A stretch of 64,000 nucleotides of DNA. Source: Heliopora coerulea. Taxonomy: Eukaryota; Cnidaria; Anthozoa; Scleralcyonacea; Helioporidae. The stretch covers positions 617,501 to 681,500 of the forward strand of contig JASJOG010000105.1 in NCBI GenBank assembly GCA_030142905.1, in the 5' to 3' direction. The notes under the pieces were generated by a model. That model ran no database searches. It was not told where the DNA came from and worked only from the letters and a program-made list of their open reading frames with translations. The position numbers and the translations under genes were made by a program. Shown here in pieces: positions 28,808 to 43,400 of the stretch (position 1 is its first letter; each line of letters starts with the position of its first letter).

Positions 28808-30951
28808 ATGGTAAATTTGATTCGGTTTAAGCCAAGAACAATAACTTGTCGCAATTACAAAAGCTATATTCCAAGTGCAATGAACGAGGAACTCAAGTCT
28901 GTGGATTGGTCTCCAGTTTATGATAACAATGATGTAAACTCAGCATGGTTATATATGAAAGTAATAATAACTGGTATATATGATAAATATGCTCCAGTTT
29001 TTATAAAACGAGTTAAAGGAAAACCCGCACCATGGCTGACTGAGGAACTCAAAAAGCTTATGGACGAACGTGATAGTTTGGTTCGTAAATATCGTAGGAC
29101 AAACAATAATGAGGATTTTCATGCATACAAAATTAAGAGAAACAAGGTAAACATCATGCTACGTCAGGCTAAATCCTCCTACAACAAGAATCTCCTAGAT
29201 GAAAATTCAAAAACTCCTGAACCCTTTTGGAAAATTGTTAAATCTATCTATCCAATTAAATCATCAATTACACGTACTAGTCAACCTTTCGAAATTGACG
29301 GCGAGTCCACAACCGATGAATCTAGAATTTCAAATGGCTTTTGCTCATACTTTACTCATGTTGTTACAACTTTGAAGAGAAAAGCTTTTCCATTACGCGA
29401 TTTTGTTTGGAGATACCCAAGTGGCTTTCCAAATCGAACTGCGAACATGTTTAAGTTTAGAAATGTGTCCATTTTAGCAGTCGAAAGGCATTTAAGCTCG
29501 CCGAAACGCTCTAAATCATCTGAAATGACGGTTTGCCTCCGAGACTATTGAAAGATTCGGCTACAATTATTGCGCCGCCGCTAACCCATATAATCAATTT
29601 ATCATTGCAGCATGGTTTAATCCCTTCGGAATGGAAATCTACAAAGATTGTACCAATACATAAATCGGGCTCGAAATCGGATTTTGACAACTACCGCCCT
29701 ATTTCAATTTTGCCTTCAATATCTAAAGTTATCGAAAAAATTGTCCATCGTCAACTCATGAAATTTTTGAATGACAATAGATTGTTATCTGAGAATCAGT
29801 TTGGTTTCAGACCGGGAAGGTCTACAGAACTAGCAGCGATAAAGTTTAGTGATGATATTCGTAGGATTGTTGATCAAGGTAATGTGGTTGGAGCCGTGTT
29901 CATTGATCTAACTAAAGCGTTTGATACCATTAGCCATGGCCGGCTATTGAGTAAACTACCTGGGTATGGTGTAACCGGAGTTGAATTGGATTGGTTTAAG
30001 ATTCTTGTTCAATTGGTCTGTTCGTGTCTCATACAATGGTCACACATCGCATGAGCTTCCTCTTTTATCAGGTGTCCCTCAAGGGTCGATACTTGGTCCT
30101 CTGTTATTTTTACTTGCATTTAATGACATTGGGGATGCTGTTGACCAATGCAAAATGGTTAAATATGCAGATGATGTGGTCTTGTATGCGGCTGAAAAGA
30201 ATATTGCCTCAATTAAATCAAAGTTGTCATATGATTTGGCTCAGATCTCGGAATGGTTACAAGAAAATGAGTTAATTATAAACTTAGCGAAGGGAAAAAC
30301 TGAAGCTCTATTATTTGGGACAGCCAAGCGTATATCTAAATCAAAGGAACCAATGCTTATACCCTATGCAAATACTACCATTAATCCTACAACGACCTAT
30401 AAATATCTTGGTGTAGAACTTGATGCAGCATTAAATCTTAATACGCAATTTGATGCTAGTCTAAAACGTACTTCTACAAGGCTACGACTACTTTCTAAAA
30501 TCAGAAACACTCTTAACGTGGAGTCGGCGAAAATAGTGTATCAAACAATGATTGTACCGCTGTTGACGTACTGTGGAACTGTGGAGTTCTGAACCTTAAA
30601 TTATCATCAACGCAGCTAAATAGATTGGCATCCTTCCAGGAACGAGCTACAAAAATTATCTTTAAAGATCATTCAAAGGATTGTGAATTACCATCGATTA
30701 TGAATTTAAGGAGAAAACGTGCCTGTGAGTTTGTGAAAAGGACTCTAGAAGGCGATGTCCCCGATGCCCTGAAGGAGAATTTTGTACTTAAAAATCATGG
30801 CAGAAATACACGAAATAATGGTTGTTCCGTGGCTGTCCCTACGATAAAAACTGAATACGCTCGCCGTGGCTTCTATTTTATGGGAGCCAAAATTTTTAAT
30901 GAACTGCCATTAGAAGAGCAACGGATTTTAAAGAATTTGAGAAACTATTGA
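28808..30951 (+). pseudogene. LINE reverse transcriptase region
   Basis: Frames 28808-29551, 29533-30054, 29981-30592 and 30625-30951 together give the linker ('APWLTEELKKLMDERD') and RT motifs: 'IVPIHKSGSKSDFDNYRPIS', 'ENQFGFRPGRST', 'FIDLTKAFDTISH' (A), 'SGVPQGSILGPLLF' (B), 'KYADDVVLYA' (C), 'NLAKGKTEALLFG' (D), 'YKYLGVELD', plus the C-terminal 'FQERATKIIF'. The YADD box is intact; the frame breaks are not repairable by one event. Confidence 0.8.
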
Positions 30952-31149
30952 AATTTCATTTTACTTAATTTTTCGAACTTTATATTGAACTTTAATATAA
31001 TCTATTTTAACTAGATTTTAATATTACTATAGTCTTGTTAGTATTTTTAATTTCATAGGATAGATGACAGGATGCACATTGATAACAGCATATTTATGTT
31101 GAAGTGTTTTTATCCTGTTTAAATATTCGTTTTAATAATAATGATGATG

Positions 31150-31182
<33 letters not shown>

Positions 31183-32999
31183 TCTAGTAAATTTAGTAGT
31201 TTGAGGAAATATTACCGTATCTGCAACCGTTTTGTTTTCATGTTTCTCGAATCTTGAGTTTGACAGAAGTTTTTATCCGGATTTTTTTTTGATAATAAAA
31301 CTTATCGAGGAAACTTAGCATTTACGAATTAATTATAATTGACGAAGGGCTTTTGGAGCCGTTTGGACGAAAGTGAGGTATCTTTCGCCCGGATCGATTA
31401 CTGAGTCGACATTCCAAACTCAATGGCTGGTTTCCCTTATTACGTCAGCTGAATAAGTAGAAGAATACCCTACGACGTTTTCTTTTTCGTGCAAACATTT
31501 AATAGGCAAAGGGAGTGGAAAGACAGTTGCTTATATAAGCATAACAAAGAAGTTTTCAAAAATCCTTCCCGTAGTTGTATTCAGCCGATGAATAAGGAGA
31601 ACCGGCCATTTATGGCTTGATGTTGCTGCCCAAAGAAAGTGGATATTTATACTCACAAGAAGGGTTAGTCCATGTGTTTTGTTTGCTCAAGTGCATGTTA
31701 TAAACCTAGAGCTCGCAGCTGTACATTATGCGTTAACTTCAAGGAGTTTTACTACGAACCTTCATGGAACCAAAATTAGAAAACAATTGAGTAAATTTGT
31801 CGTCTTCCAGCATCAATAAGAACCAAATCTAATCTTTAAGAAATATAGAATGCTTTTACATGTTTATATACTGTGGAATATACTGTGGTACAAACACGTG
31901 GGATTTTGTGAGACTTATGAAAAGCGTAACAAAAACACAAGCTGCAGGTGAGTGTTTTTTAGCTTTTCGAAAGTCTCATCCCAATTGTTTATATCACAGT
32001 ATATGAACATGGAAAACCATTTTGTACCTCAGTCTTTTATAAAATAATAAGCAGATTTCAAAAAGGCGGGAAAACTCTGTATTTAAATCTTATATTAACA
32101 CGGCTACGGACTAATCAGAGCTCGCTTGAGAAGCAACTTATTGTATAAACAGTAATATTGGATAACCTATTTAGTCACTGCTTACATGCACATATTTTAT
32201 AAAATAGGTTTCCTATTAAACATGCAGTGATTGGTCAGTTAACGTGTTTATAGCAGGCTATGCAAACACGGTTATGGTATACGGCGCCGGTTGACGCCAG
32301 GATTTGTTCTTGGCGCGAATGGAAAGCTCTGATTAGTTTGCGAACTGATAAGGAGAACATACCTTTTGATATTGAAAATAAAGTTCCTTAATAATATTCA
32401 CAATTATTATTGCATAGCTCTTTGCTTAATTTTTAAATTCAAGCGGCTGTGTAAGCCCTCGACAGTACACAGCAGCTTTCGAGTTCTCCCAACCTTCTCG
32501 TATTTGCATCAGGCTATATAAACACGGGAAAACAATTTCTATTACTTAAATATAGCTTTCTGTTAAAAAGCTAAATATTTGCCCAATAAAACCGGAATGC
32601 AAGCTTTACCATTATGAAAATTGGAAAGGTTAACCACAAAAAAAAAAACAAACTCATGAATACTTGACTAGAATCGATTGAACCCTTAACGTTGTGATCA
32701 CTGGTAAAAATCACTAGCCATTTGAGCAACAGCCACAAAGACGATAGAGCAAAGGTTACATTAATCGACAAACCGTCGCTTGATGACGAGTGAGATGTTT
32801 AAACCACTGAGCTGCAAGGAATGAGATGGTAAAACAAAGGTCGACATGTATACAATCTGGGATTTAATTATAACTAGTGAAATGTTCTAATATTAAGCCA
32901 CATGGAGCCATACACAAGATGTTCTCATGACAATTGAAATGCTGAAACCATTGAGCTGCATAGACGAAGACAGGAGCGACGGAAGCAGGCAGGACGGTC

Positions 33000-33320
33000 G
33001 TCGGGGTTGGCCCACTTTTTTTGTTGGGGGGCTGGGTATGTGTGGCCCCCTTTAACTAGCTGGTAATATTAAACTACAAAATTATGATTGTTAAATGAAA
33101 TTTCTGCTGAATTAAACGTTATTTTTTATTAGAATCTTTAGAAAATTACATATTCAACTTCGAAAAACATTCAGGTTATCGTTTTTTGGCATTTGCATGA
33201 TCAGGGCAACTGGCCATTGGGGTTTTTACACTTGGAACGCACTATCATACAAACCCATACATATGTTTTGGACCTCACCGTTCTCTCAACACCTTAATTG
33301 TCGTTCCAACGCCTTTGGAC
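33000..33320. repeat. Partial, diverged copy of the 50988-51466 MITE
   Basis: Shares TGGCCATTGGGGTTTTTACA, ACATTCAGGTTATCG and TCGTTCCAACGCC with the element at 51 kb. The left end is degraded. Confidence 0.5.
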
Positions 33321-33743
33321 TAGGATAAGTGAAGGTTGCATACTGAAAAATACAGTATGAATACAACCAATAACCTTTTCATGGCTAGTGAGATGCTACA
33401 GCCATCATACTAAACCAACTGCGAACATAATGCACACATTTTTTAACCCAGTTTAGTTAACTCCTCTCGACTTCCCTCAAACTGGCGAACCCACAAAGCT
33501 ACATATAACTGGGCTGCTGGCGGACCTTCAAGAGTAAAAGTAAAGTGTCATTATTTATACTGGATAACCGTATCAGCTACCTGAGCTGCTCTCCCTAGAG
33601 GTCCTGTAAAGGCCACCCCCTCATTGGTCCAGTTTTACTACTACAGGAGGAAACCAGAGTACCGTAGAAAATCCGCGATGCTTTGTCAAGTCAAACCGGA
33701 CAACATAGTTCACACATGTGACTAAGGTAACTACAATCAGATA

Positions 33744-33816
33744 ACTGCACGGTGCCGGAATCGAACCCTAGTCAGTGGTGAAAGGCATGTCAACTACCAC
33801 TGCGCCACCAGCGCCC
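33744..33816 (-). tRNA. tRNA-Glu-like pseudogene or SINE head
   Basis: GGTGGCGCAGTGGTAGTT, then GCCTTTCACC (a UUC anticodon loop CUUUCAC as in tRNA-Glu) and GGGTTCGATTCC. The acceptor stem does not pair well, so it is probably a relic. Confidence 0.35.
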
Positions 33817-35789
33817 CAAAAACATGAGGTAATGTCGATGCTTGTGATCGTGGTACCGATTATTGGGCGATATTGCTGGCTCAAGTTGTTATCAACGACC
33901 AATTCCAAAGTTTGTTTGGTCAGACAGTAAAATTGAAAACTCGTTTACTTGCTTCTCTGACTTTAAAGCGAACACTTCTTGAACCCATGGTTCCATTGTT
34001 AACGATAACCAAAGGTGTAAAGAGAAAAAAACATTGTGCCAAAAATTTTTCATAGGAAATAACAAATCGCATACAATTCTGTTAAAAACACTAGCTTGTG
34101 GTCACCGCGGCGCCATTAGCAGAATGACACATTTATTTCAATGCTGACGCCATTTTTGTTGGGACACTTCTCGTAACTCAAACTAAGTGGAGCCGAGCAG
34201 TCCAGTTCCATGTACAATCATTACCAAAATTAGTTGACACACCCGTAAAATGTTCCTTTCTAGCCAAAAAGGTTTTGGGAAAATGTCCATACTCCCATTC
34301 CACTGTTGTTACAAACAATACGTAGATTCATCTACGGCAAGATGCAGTTCATAAATCTCTCCCTCCTCAAATATCACTGAAAAGGGGGAAACTCACCCCT
34401 TTTCGGACAGGGGTGTGGAACAGTGGAAATTTTAGCTATCGTGCCAATATTTTCGAAAATGCTTGTAGGTATTTGGTGGGTCCAATGGCCCCGTCCCATC
34501 TTGTTCCTGTAGTTCCATGCTTATTATCGCTATGGTTACTCCTGAAAGGCACTGCCCGCCAACTGCCCACCCTCCCTCAAACAGAGCACCTGCAACGCAG
34601 GCTTCGCTCAGCAGAACGGAAGTTGTTCATATTTGTTCATTAGCAACTTCCTTAAATAGTTACAAACTTCAGTCAATTGGAAATTACTCCTCATGAAAGA
34701 AGAATGTGCGCAACAAAATCTGCAATACAGGTTGGTTGATATAACAATAATTTTAACAGAATAGTCAGAGTTCTGTAATACTATTGGAAAGGACGTGTGA
34801 GGTTGAGGTAATTAGTCCCTGCTGTTGATCCTACGGTGTATCGATCTGGTGAGTGTTTTATTGCTTACTTCTTGTCCACAAAGATGGTACTAAACGGAAC
34901 TCCGTTTTGAGACAACTTTCAATACGAAAAGTCGAGAAATGGACTACAAAAAAGTTGGTGCCGTTTGTACAGAAATTGAATGATTCTGTCTTTAAAAATT
35001 TACTGTCGCAACATATCACCCTCATAAACAATGATTATAACTGTACTGTTCTAATAATATCAATGCTGTGCCGGAACTAGTTTTACCATAATGGGTATTT
35101 ATTTGAGAACGTTGACAGTGTGTAAGGTAGTGACTGACTCTTAATGCTGTATAAAATGAAAATTTCATTCCCGTGGAATTACTGGAGCCTGTCATCATAT
35201 CGGTTTGCTTAAATGACGTACATTAGACTGCTGAATGACGTGGAGTGGCCTACTTTACGTGAGGGAAGAGAAATCTCCCGACTTATTTTATATTTTAGAA
35301 GAGTCCATGGCCTCTCAGCTCTAGGATTTCCACGTTACATCCAGGAATATAAACGTGAAACTGTCATATTGTGCTTGATTTGTGCCATCTTTTTAATAGT
35401 AAATTTAAAGTTAGATTGATACACATTCTGTATTGTTGCAGTGTACTTGTGAAAAGAGATCTACCCTTCAGAATCAGATTTTCATCGACTGGTGGTTTGA
35501 CCCCTAAAGTAAAATATATTGCTATAGCACTAATTTTGTTACAAGTATGTAGTTTTGGACACCTGAAAACATGAGAGCAATTTTGTATACATTGTTGCAG
35601 TATATGTTATTAGAATATCTAGTCCAACCTAAGCAATCCTGGTAGTGACAGCTGATTCATGGTGAAATGAAAACTTTAACTGACCCACAGATGTGTACCA
35701 TGTAGTGTGGTGTAAATTAGTGATTGGTTTCCAACAAGGGTTGGCTGTTCAAAGCCTGGATATTGTTTTTTTGTAAATTAGTGTGAGAC

Positions 35790-36290
35790 CTGTACAGGAA
35801 AGTATTTGTCTGAGGTTATTGATTGTACAGATTGAGCAACAAAGGAGCAAGATATGTGTGGATAAAACCAAGGGCAAATATTTTCCCATCCAGACTGCAC
35901 AAATGAGGTTAATAAAGAATTTATTATATATATGGGTCTTGGCTTCTTTTTCATCCTTTTTAACAAAGTTTTGTGTTCATGAGTTAATGGCTTAGGTTTA
36001 CTACATTTTTACCATTGACTTTGTGTTCTTCTTCATCTATTCATCCGGTTTTCAGCTTAAAATTATCATTGAGAAAATTTGACTCCTTTGTTTCTAGTTT
36101 GTTGTCATAAATTTTTTGTAAAAGTAATGTTCATGTACCTGAATCTGGTTTGTTTGACATGTCTTCAAATCAACTTGGAAATTTTCTTGCCAAAATTAGC
36201 AGGTCTGTACAAAAACTTGTTGCATGGCTATACAATCAGTCAATAGATGTCATTTTGTATACAGACTGGTTAGCAAGCTCAGCCATATAA
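35790..36290. repeat. Dispersed repeat with GGTCTGTAC-type ends, copy 2
   Basis: Inverted relative to 19940-20440: GACCTGTACAGGAAAGTATT at the start, GTATACAGACTGGTTAG at the end. A further diverged piece may lie at 36940-37140. Confidence 0.45.
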
Positions 36291-36430
36291 TAAAATTAGT
36301 TATTAATGATTAATACTACCCTGTGGATAAATTTACTCCTTTTTTTTGATAATTACATCTGGGTGGACATATAACTAAATGAAAAGTGTCGTCAGTGCTT
36401 TAACCCATTAAGGGACAGGGACACACTGTC

Positions 36431-36475
36431 ATTTTACTCCAGCTAATGCCAGGCAATTTTACTATTCAAGGGGAT
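36431..36475 (+). repeat. Dispersed CTGGCTAACGCCAG motif, copy 3
   Basis: TTTTACTCCAGCTAATGCCA then GGCAATTTTACTATTCAAGG GGA; diverged relative of the copies at 17559 and 21001. Confidence 0.45.
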
Positions 36476-37412
36476 GAGCTCTGCCCCTTAATGAGTTAAA
36501 TTACTGAACTTTCATATTAGAAAAATTTTACAGGTTTAATTAGGAGTTATCCATGAGGTACTGTAAGATGTTATCTAGGCCTTGAACAACTTACCCTGAT
36601 GGCCTGGTAGTATTGCATTGGCAGTGATGTCTAGTGTATGGTGTACAATGATTGTAGAAATCATTTTCACTTTGAACAATGGATTCTGCTTTTTCAATAA
36701 AAATAAGCAGTACTTGTGATTTACTGTAACCTTTTTTTAATTTTTGCCTAAATTATGTTGAAGTTCAAAAATTAATAAGTCACCTATGCTAATTTCTTTA
36801 GGCAAACTTTGTAGAGATAATCAGTACATGGATAAACATGTACAAACAATGCCAGTATTTGTGTTTCAACACATAACAGTGTGGCACTAATGCATTTTTA
36901 GTTATATCAGTATTAAATACTTCTTAAGTGAGAGCAAGGTCTGCATGTATGGGAAAGTAGTTGCCTGAGGTTTTTAGATCTAAATTAATCTTGAAAACCA
37001 GGTTAGTGCATGAAGTTGTCAGCAAAGGGAATGGGGTGAGGTTTTGTATTGCCTCAAAGTAAGCAGGCTTCTCTCTCCTTTTTTGCCTGGCATAAGCAAT
37101 TAGTACATAATGAAGTGAGCTACTTTCCCATCTGGGCTGCCTCAGCATGCTACTGCAAATTTTTTCAATGACTTGAAAGGCTCATGACCTCTTACTACAT
37201 TAATTTGCAAAGAAAGTTCAAAAATTACTGTTTTCTAAGCCACAAAAATGGGAGGAGAAAAATAAGCATGTGTTTAGTGCATTTCAAGGTATGACAGGGT
37301 TATGATTTTGTGTTGTATTTTACTCTTAAATTATTGTGTTTTTGAATGATACTTAGAGCCTTGTACTAATGAATAAATGGATTTCAGAATGTTCTTTTAA
37401 ATGCTGTTTTAG

Positions 37413-37463
37413 GTTCTCTTGCTTGGGATAATATTAACTTTTCTTCCCCTTCTAAGTGGCCAG
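37413..37463 (+). CDS. Possible signal-peptide exon of the FRRS1-like gene
   Basis: CTGTTTTAG acceptor and GTATGT donor; 17 codons, phase 0 to 0, encoding VLLLGIILTFLPLLSGQ, a typical signal-peptide core with a cleavage-like SGQ. Phase fits the DOMON exon at 41626. An upstream ATG exon was not found, so this may be chance. Confidence 0.35.
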
Positions 37464-40400
37464 GTATGTACCAGTATTATGCACTCAATATGAGACCAAG
37501 TTTGTATAATTCATGCAAAGTAAGTTACCATTTTTTAGGTGGTGAAACCAGAATAGCTTTCCATGAGTTCATTAGAGTTTTTCAATTGGGCTTTACAGGT
37601 GTTGATTGTTATGTTCTAACAAGTGTCCTGCAATAATCCCATGATCATTGATAAATAAATACATGTATGATCCATTCACTTAGATGTATTATACATTCCT
37701 CTGTACTTTGTTATAGGAAAGAACTGTTGATCAGTCCAAGTTGGCTAATACCTCTTAATTTAGTGTGTGTTTTTATTGAATAAAGTTACCTTTACTGATT
37801 GAATTATGCTGACCTTGCACCATTTCAGATGCAAAGGCAGAGGCAATATTATCATTTGCTGTTTTAAGCAGTGAAATATAATTTTCTAATCAAATAGAGT
37901 GTTGGTTGGTTGATTGAGTATATCCAACTCGGCTCCATTATTGCTTTGTCCATTCTTGTTCACAGTTGCATTTTCCTATGTTGATGTTTATTATTGGTTA
38001 ATGTACATACAATGTTTTTTCAGTTTTCATACAGTTTTCGGTACCCTTTTAGTATGTGCATGAGTGCATTTTTGCGTGTATGTATGTATGCATCTGTGTA
38101 TCCATGTAAGTATGTGTGTATGTATGTATACAGTATGTATGTATGTTTGCAAAAAACCTAACCCTAACCCTAACCCTTGCATTTACACGTTTTCAGTGAA
38201 TGAAGAAACTATGTGGGGACTATACTTGAATTGATCCCATATTTGTTCCCTAATTCAGTTTGTTGTTTTATCCTTTAGCAACCTTTTGACAATTTTCTCT
38301 GCAGAATTTTGTACTGGCGAAAATTTACGACAACCACTTGTTCTACACGAAAAACACAAACACTTTTAAGATCTTTTAAATTCATAGATTTGGACTTCTG
38401 ACATTTTATACTTCTTTCTACAAGGACATTTGAGTACTGTCTTCTAGTTCCGATCAGGCCTTGGGACGGATTTAACACCAAAACGGAGCATGCTGTTACC
38501 ATAAATTTCTCAAGCATTTTTACGTGTTCAGGACAACATTGGCTCCTGGATGGATTAATGTTACGGGTTAACGTAAGCCCCATTCAGCAGAATCCTTTTG
38601 GGAACTATGAAGCCTTTTGGGAATGGAAAAACAAACATCATGTTTTCAGTATGATGTCCCTGTACCCATATGTGCATACATTCGAACATAGACATAAATA
38701 CAAACATACAAACATTCACGCATACATGTTAGTATACATACATACATACGTACATACAATACATGCATACATACATACATATATAAATACGGTTAACCAT
38801 GGGAGGACTCATGTCTCTCCGTCTTGACACCTCTGCAATTATGTGACAGAAAAATTAATTTAGAGACAAAAACAGCATGTGAAGAATCGAAAAAAATATT
38901 GCACGGTGATGGACGAGCACCCGCACGTTCGCAAGGCATAAACGAAGTATTTTTGAAGAACTGAACCGCGGTTGACCAAAAATATGATATACCAAAGATC
39001 ATGAAGCACCATTCATGCTACCAAATTTTGATTGCTGCTCTCTGGTATTGTGAGATTGTAACAAAACACATGCCAAAACCATAAACAAATGCTGTGAAGA
39101 GCAATTATAATTACACCGGTCACAGATCTATAATAACCATCCTGGATCCATGGGTATTAAAATTATGAATAATTTCAATGTTTCAGTACATAGATTTTAT
39201 TCTTTTTATTTTCTAATATTGTGGTGTAATGTATTTTAAAAGCTATATAATGTTAATAAACCTAGAAGTAAACAGTATGTATCTTGTTAAAGTTTTGTAG
39301 ATTTGTAACTGTACAATACGTTGGCACACTGCCCTTTGAAAAACAGCTTTTTATTTTGACATTATACACTACAACTGATAAGGTTACCGTGTTTAAATAA
39401 CATTACAAACAAACAAATAACATTAAAAATAAAGAAACAGGCAGACAGATCGACAGAAAGAGAAACAAACAAATAAATAAATAAGTACATAAATAAGTAA
39501 ATTGTTGTGCATCAGAGATAATCAAAATGGAAAAAACTTCAAACAACAGTAATAAATGAGTCTTTCTTTCAGTGTGCGTGAAAGCCCAATTGCGGGACGC
39601 AACCAAAGCAGTCCGAGTTTTATTGGAACCTGTTTAGTTTGATGCTTTTGTGACTTACCGTGAATCAACTTACTGCCTGATATATTTTTTCAAGTTGAAG
39701 TCACCTAAAATTCAGCTACCAGTGACTCACGGAGATCAATTTTCACTTTTTTTGGTGACTTTTGTCAAAGCTGAATAATCTAGCCCACAATCACAGAATA
39801 AGGAATGAACCAGAAGTCCAACTTGCGTGAAAATTTGTCATTAAATTTTGTATGCGCATAGGCTGGCAACCATGTTCCTGGCAAGTTCCCCGGCAGTCTT
39901 GACCTTTCGCGCGCCTTTTTTGCGGTTAAATGTAAACACCGCAAAATTTAATCCATAACATCGTAAAACTACAAAAATGACTTTAATATTATGAATTCCA
40001 CGACGAAGGAAGTATGGGGTGGTCTAGGGGTTTGTCCCTGGTTGCTCAAACAACAAAAAACAAGATATAATTTCGGCTGTTTTCGTTCACTGAAGGACGA
40101 AACTCGGTAGCCTCTGTCAACTGATGTCGTCAGCAAAAATAGGATAAAAGCCTTGCAAAATATAGTTTCAATTAACTATTTTGACAAGTAACGCCAGTTA
40201 CCAGAGCAAATTCTCGATTTATCAAAAACGTCTTTAGAGTACAATTCATATATGGTATGTTGTTACTGTTTGTATTATTTGGTCCACGAGTCCTGTGAAC
40301 GTGGAAAAGTGGAGGAGAAGTTACTGGGAACGGTCGATAAAATTAGCTTCACCACATTAGATGTTGCAGTTGTTTCACACCTTGCCTTTTATTTCCAGAG

Positions 40401-43400
40401 CGTGCTCGAATTTTTTTTACTCTCTCTTCATCGGAATAATCATGCGATTGCTTTGCATGCCATATTGAAATCAGTTGTTTTGATCTGCCAACCAGGGACA
40501 AAACCCAAGACCACTCCATACTTCTGTCGTCATTGGGTTGATAATATTAAAAATAATTTTTTATATTTTTACGATGTTATTAATTCAACTTTGCCGTGTT
40601 TACATTTAACTGGCAAAAAGTCGTGGTAAGGTCAAAACTGCCGGGAAACTTGCCTTGAAGACGGCGACGTTTGAATTAATGAGATGCGTGAGGACACAAA
40701 CATCAAGGTCGCCGATAGAATGTCGACAGTGAGTTGGACTTCTGGTTGACCACCTATTCTGTTGCCAAAATGGTGGGCATAAGGTTAAAATTAGGTTAAG
40801 AGCTAGGAACGGGGTTAAAATAAGGGCTTAGATTTTGGATCATCATTAAGTATCAATTTGTTTTGAAGCGTCATTTATTGTTTCTCAAGTAGTTCATCAC
40901 CAGGGATAATAAACCCAGGTTCCCTTATCCATGGAGGATCTTTGATACCTACGACACTGAACCTCCAATGCGACTCCTGCACGCTACTGTGGACCCATAT
41001 ATTCCACCATGCCTCCGTCATATTTTCAGTAGCAAAGTTGAATGAATTGCCATGGTCCAGCATCTAAAATGTCCAAGTTCATAACTACTAGTTTTCAGCG
41101 GTCTCAAGCAACAAGTCCTCTCAAAACCCCATCGTGAACTTACTTATGAACAAAGTTTATGTAATATCAACGTAAAAAGTTTCAAAGGTTGGTAACTACC
41201 GTGACTGACCGCAAGGAATTCTAGCAAGGGATTCTAGTTCGTTTAAAGGCCCTTCCTCAATAAGTTAAACGTTGTTAGAAAGAAAGTTTCATAGACTGTT
41301 TGCTGGAATTAATCGTATCAGCAAGTGATGCTGATCATGACAAGCATGGTCACTGAATTCTTTATTCATTTTTTATGCAAAAAAAAAATTCAGCTGCAGA
41401 AAACTTACGTCGTCTTATATTCTCGATTTTGACATTTAAAACGTAAATCTTGCTGAAATATTCAAATTAAAAATCAAGGAGTTTGATAATTCCAAAAGCA
41501 GCCATCGCGTGGAAGTTACGTTTCTACAACTTCATAACAACTATTCTTTCTTATTCCTTCTTTACCTTGCCTATAGTTTCAACTTGGCACCCGTGAACCT
41601 TAATAAAAACTTATTTATTTTACAGGCTTTACTGGATAAGAAAGGATGTAATGCAACAAGCAGTTGTTATAGCATACCGTCTAGCTGCTGGTCATCAGAG
41701 AACTGCGAGTATCTCCTGAAATACTCAGTGAATGAGCAAGTTGTGACATTTGAGCTCAGCTCCAATCGATATCAATGGGTTTCTGTAGGATTCAACGATA
41801 GAGGGAAAATGGTAACTAACTTCGTTCACTGTTTTAACTTTATGTGAATGATTTCCTGGTATCGTAACACACGTAATAGTGTTTTTCATCATAAAATACG
41901 AACAATACCGTTGAAGAATTGGATTTAGAAATCAATTTGTCCGAGTTCATCTCTTTCCAAATTCATTTCCGTTTGAATACTGTTTTCAGTTTAAAAATTA
42001 GATAGACGTCCATTAGGTTCCTCCTTCCCCAAAAAGTATGTATTAAGAGCGGATGTCAGTGAATATTGAGAATTCGTGGACAAACATGAAATTTCGGATT
42101 TCTTCATATTTTCTCTGGATAATCGTTTTAGTGAACTATTATTGAAAATCACGATAAAACTTTCCAAAGGAATTTTGTTTTGAGGTTAAACGTGAAATAC
42201 TGCATCGAGTCAGAGACGACGTTTCATCGGCCGAAAATTAGCAAAATATAACGTGCTCGTAACGCGAAATAATTTATCGTATCTGTATGAAACTGAACAC
42301 TTCCATATTTGGACATTTCGTGAACCATAATATGAAATAAAATGAGAAATACAGGCATTTTTATAAACGCTTCGGTGAGCATGAAGTTTGTTAACTTCAA
42401 CACTGTGACAAAAGTATGTAAATGAGGAAAGTTCAAAGACAAAATTGATGCCCTGGTATTTTGAATTTTACAATAAACTTTATGTTAAAAGAAAGCTCTG
42501 TTACAGTATTGTAATATATAAAAAATTTTCCTTGGATAATTGAAAAGTCACCTGCCGAGAGCTGCAAGCGTCGGGGCTATTTTCCATAAAATCCCTAATG
42601 CCACACCACTGGTATTAAGAAGATATCTTTTAAACTCTCAGTGCTTACTTGAATTTTTGCAAATGTTTCGCATTTTTCAATTTCCATTTGTTACGTGTGC
42701 ACAGACGAATAGTTCTTAAATCTCCTGATCGATCTTTTACAACAATAGCAAAACGTCAAATATATTTGCAACTGTCGTGTCGCTACCTGCGAAAATCCTC
42801 GTCCATTTTTTCTAAAAGTCAACAGAAATCAGATTAGAAATTTCAGATAAAGCCTTTTTTGGCATATTTTTTTATATGCTATCGAATGCAGTTATATGAT
42901 TCATGGCGCTTTTACACAATACACCACAGTAGTTGTCAAACTGCAAGCAAGGAAAATATTTGGCTATTTGAGCAACGGTGCACTTGCAAAGTACAAAATG
43001 CACTAAATGCGCAAACAAAATACAAAATTATTTGGAAAAAATAATTTTTAGGTCAATTTGATACCGTTGGTAGATTTACCTACCGGACCTTCAAATATGT
43101 TGTATAATATGCTATAATATTTTGCCGACCATCTTCACCTTATGTTGGTAATGCACTAAGTAATCCAGAACTCAGCGTTAATTAATATCGAGCCAAAGAG
43201 CAAGGTTATGGTTTCAAAGGTGTGTTCGACGTAATAGGAACTTAGCTACGTTATTTTAATGAAATAAATATTAGTTCTTGTAAAATGCCTCTGACAATAA
43301 TCACTTTCGGAATTGTCGTGGTAGATTCATGCGTGAACCAGCTTATGGTGACAACGTGCTCATTTTCTTCTTTAGTAGATGGCAAGAATTCTTGCGGCGA

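Larger units (their letters stand above)
27762..31181 (+). mobile_element. APE-type LINE (CR1/L2-like), dead copy with TAA tail
   Basis: One element carries an apurinic-type endonuclease and an RT in order on the + strand and ends in a TAATAATGATGATAATAATAA-type microsatellite (31133-31181). At least four frame changes and an internal endonuclease deletion show it is inactive. The 5' boundary is not defined; 27762 is where relevant sequence seems to begin. Endonuclease plus RT with a simple-repeat 3' tail fits the CR1/L2 superfamily. Confidence 0.75.
31182..37412. other. AT-rich intergenic sequence, mostly unassigned
   Basis: Contains a partial MITE copy (33000-33320), a tRNA-like sequence (33744-33816), the 35790-36290 repeat and a CTGGC motif (36431-36475). 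The ORFs at 34.4-35.6 kb show no domain or convincing splice-flanked exon. Confidence 0.45.

Noticed and set aside
38275..38583. 102-aa minus-strand frame
   Set aside because: No recognised motif, no splice context, and no second copy to support coding.
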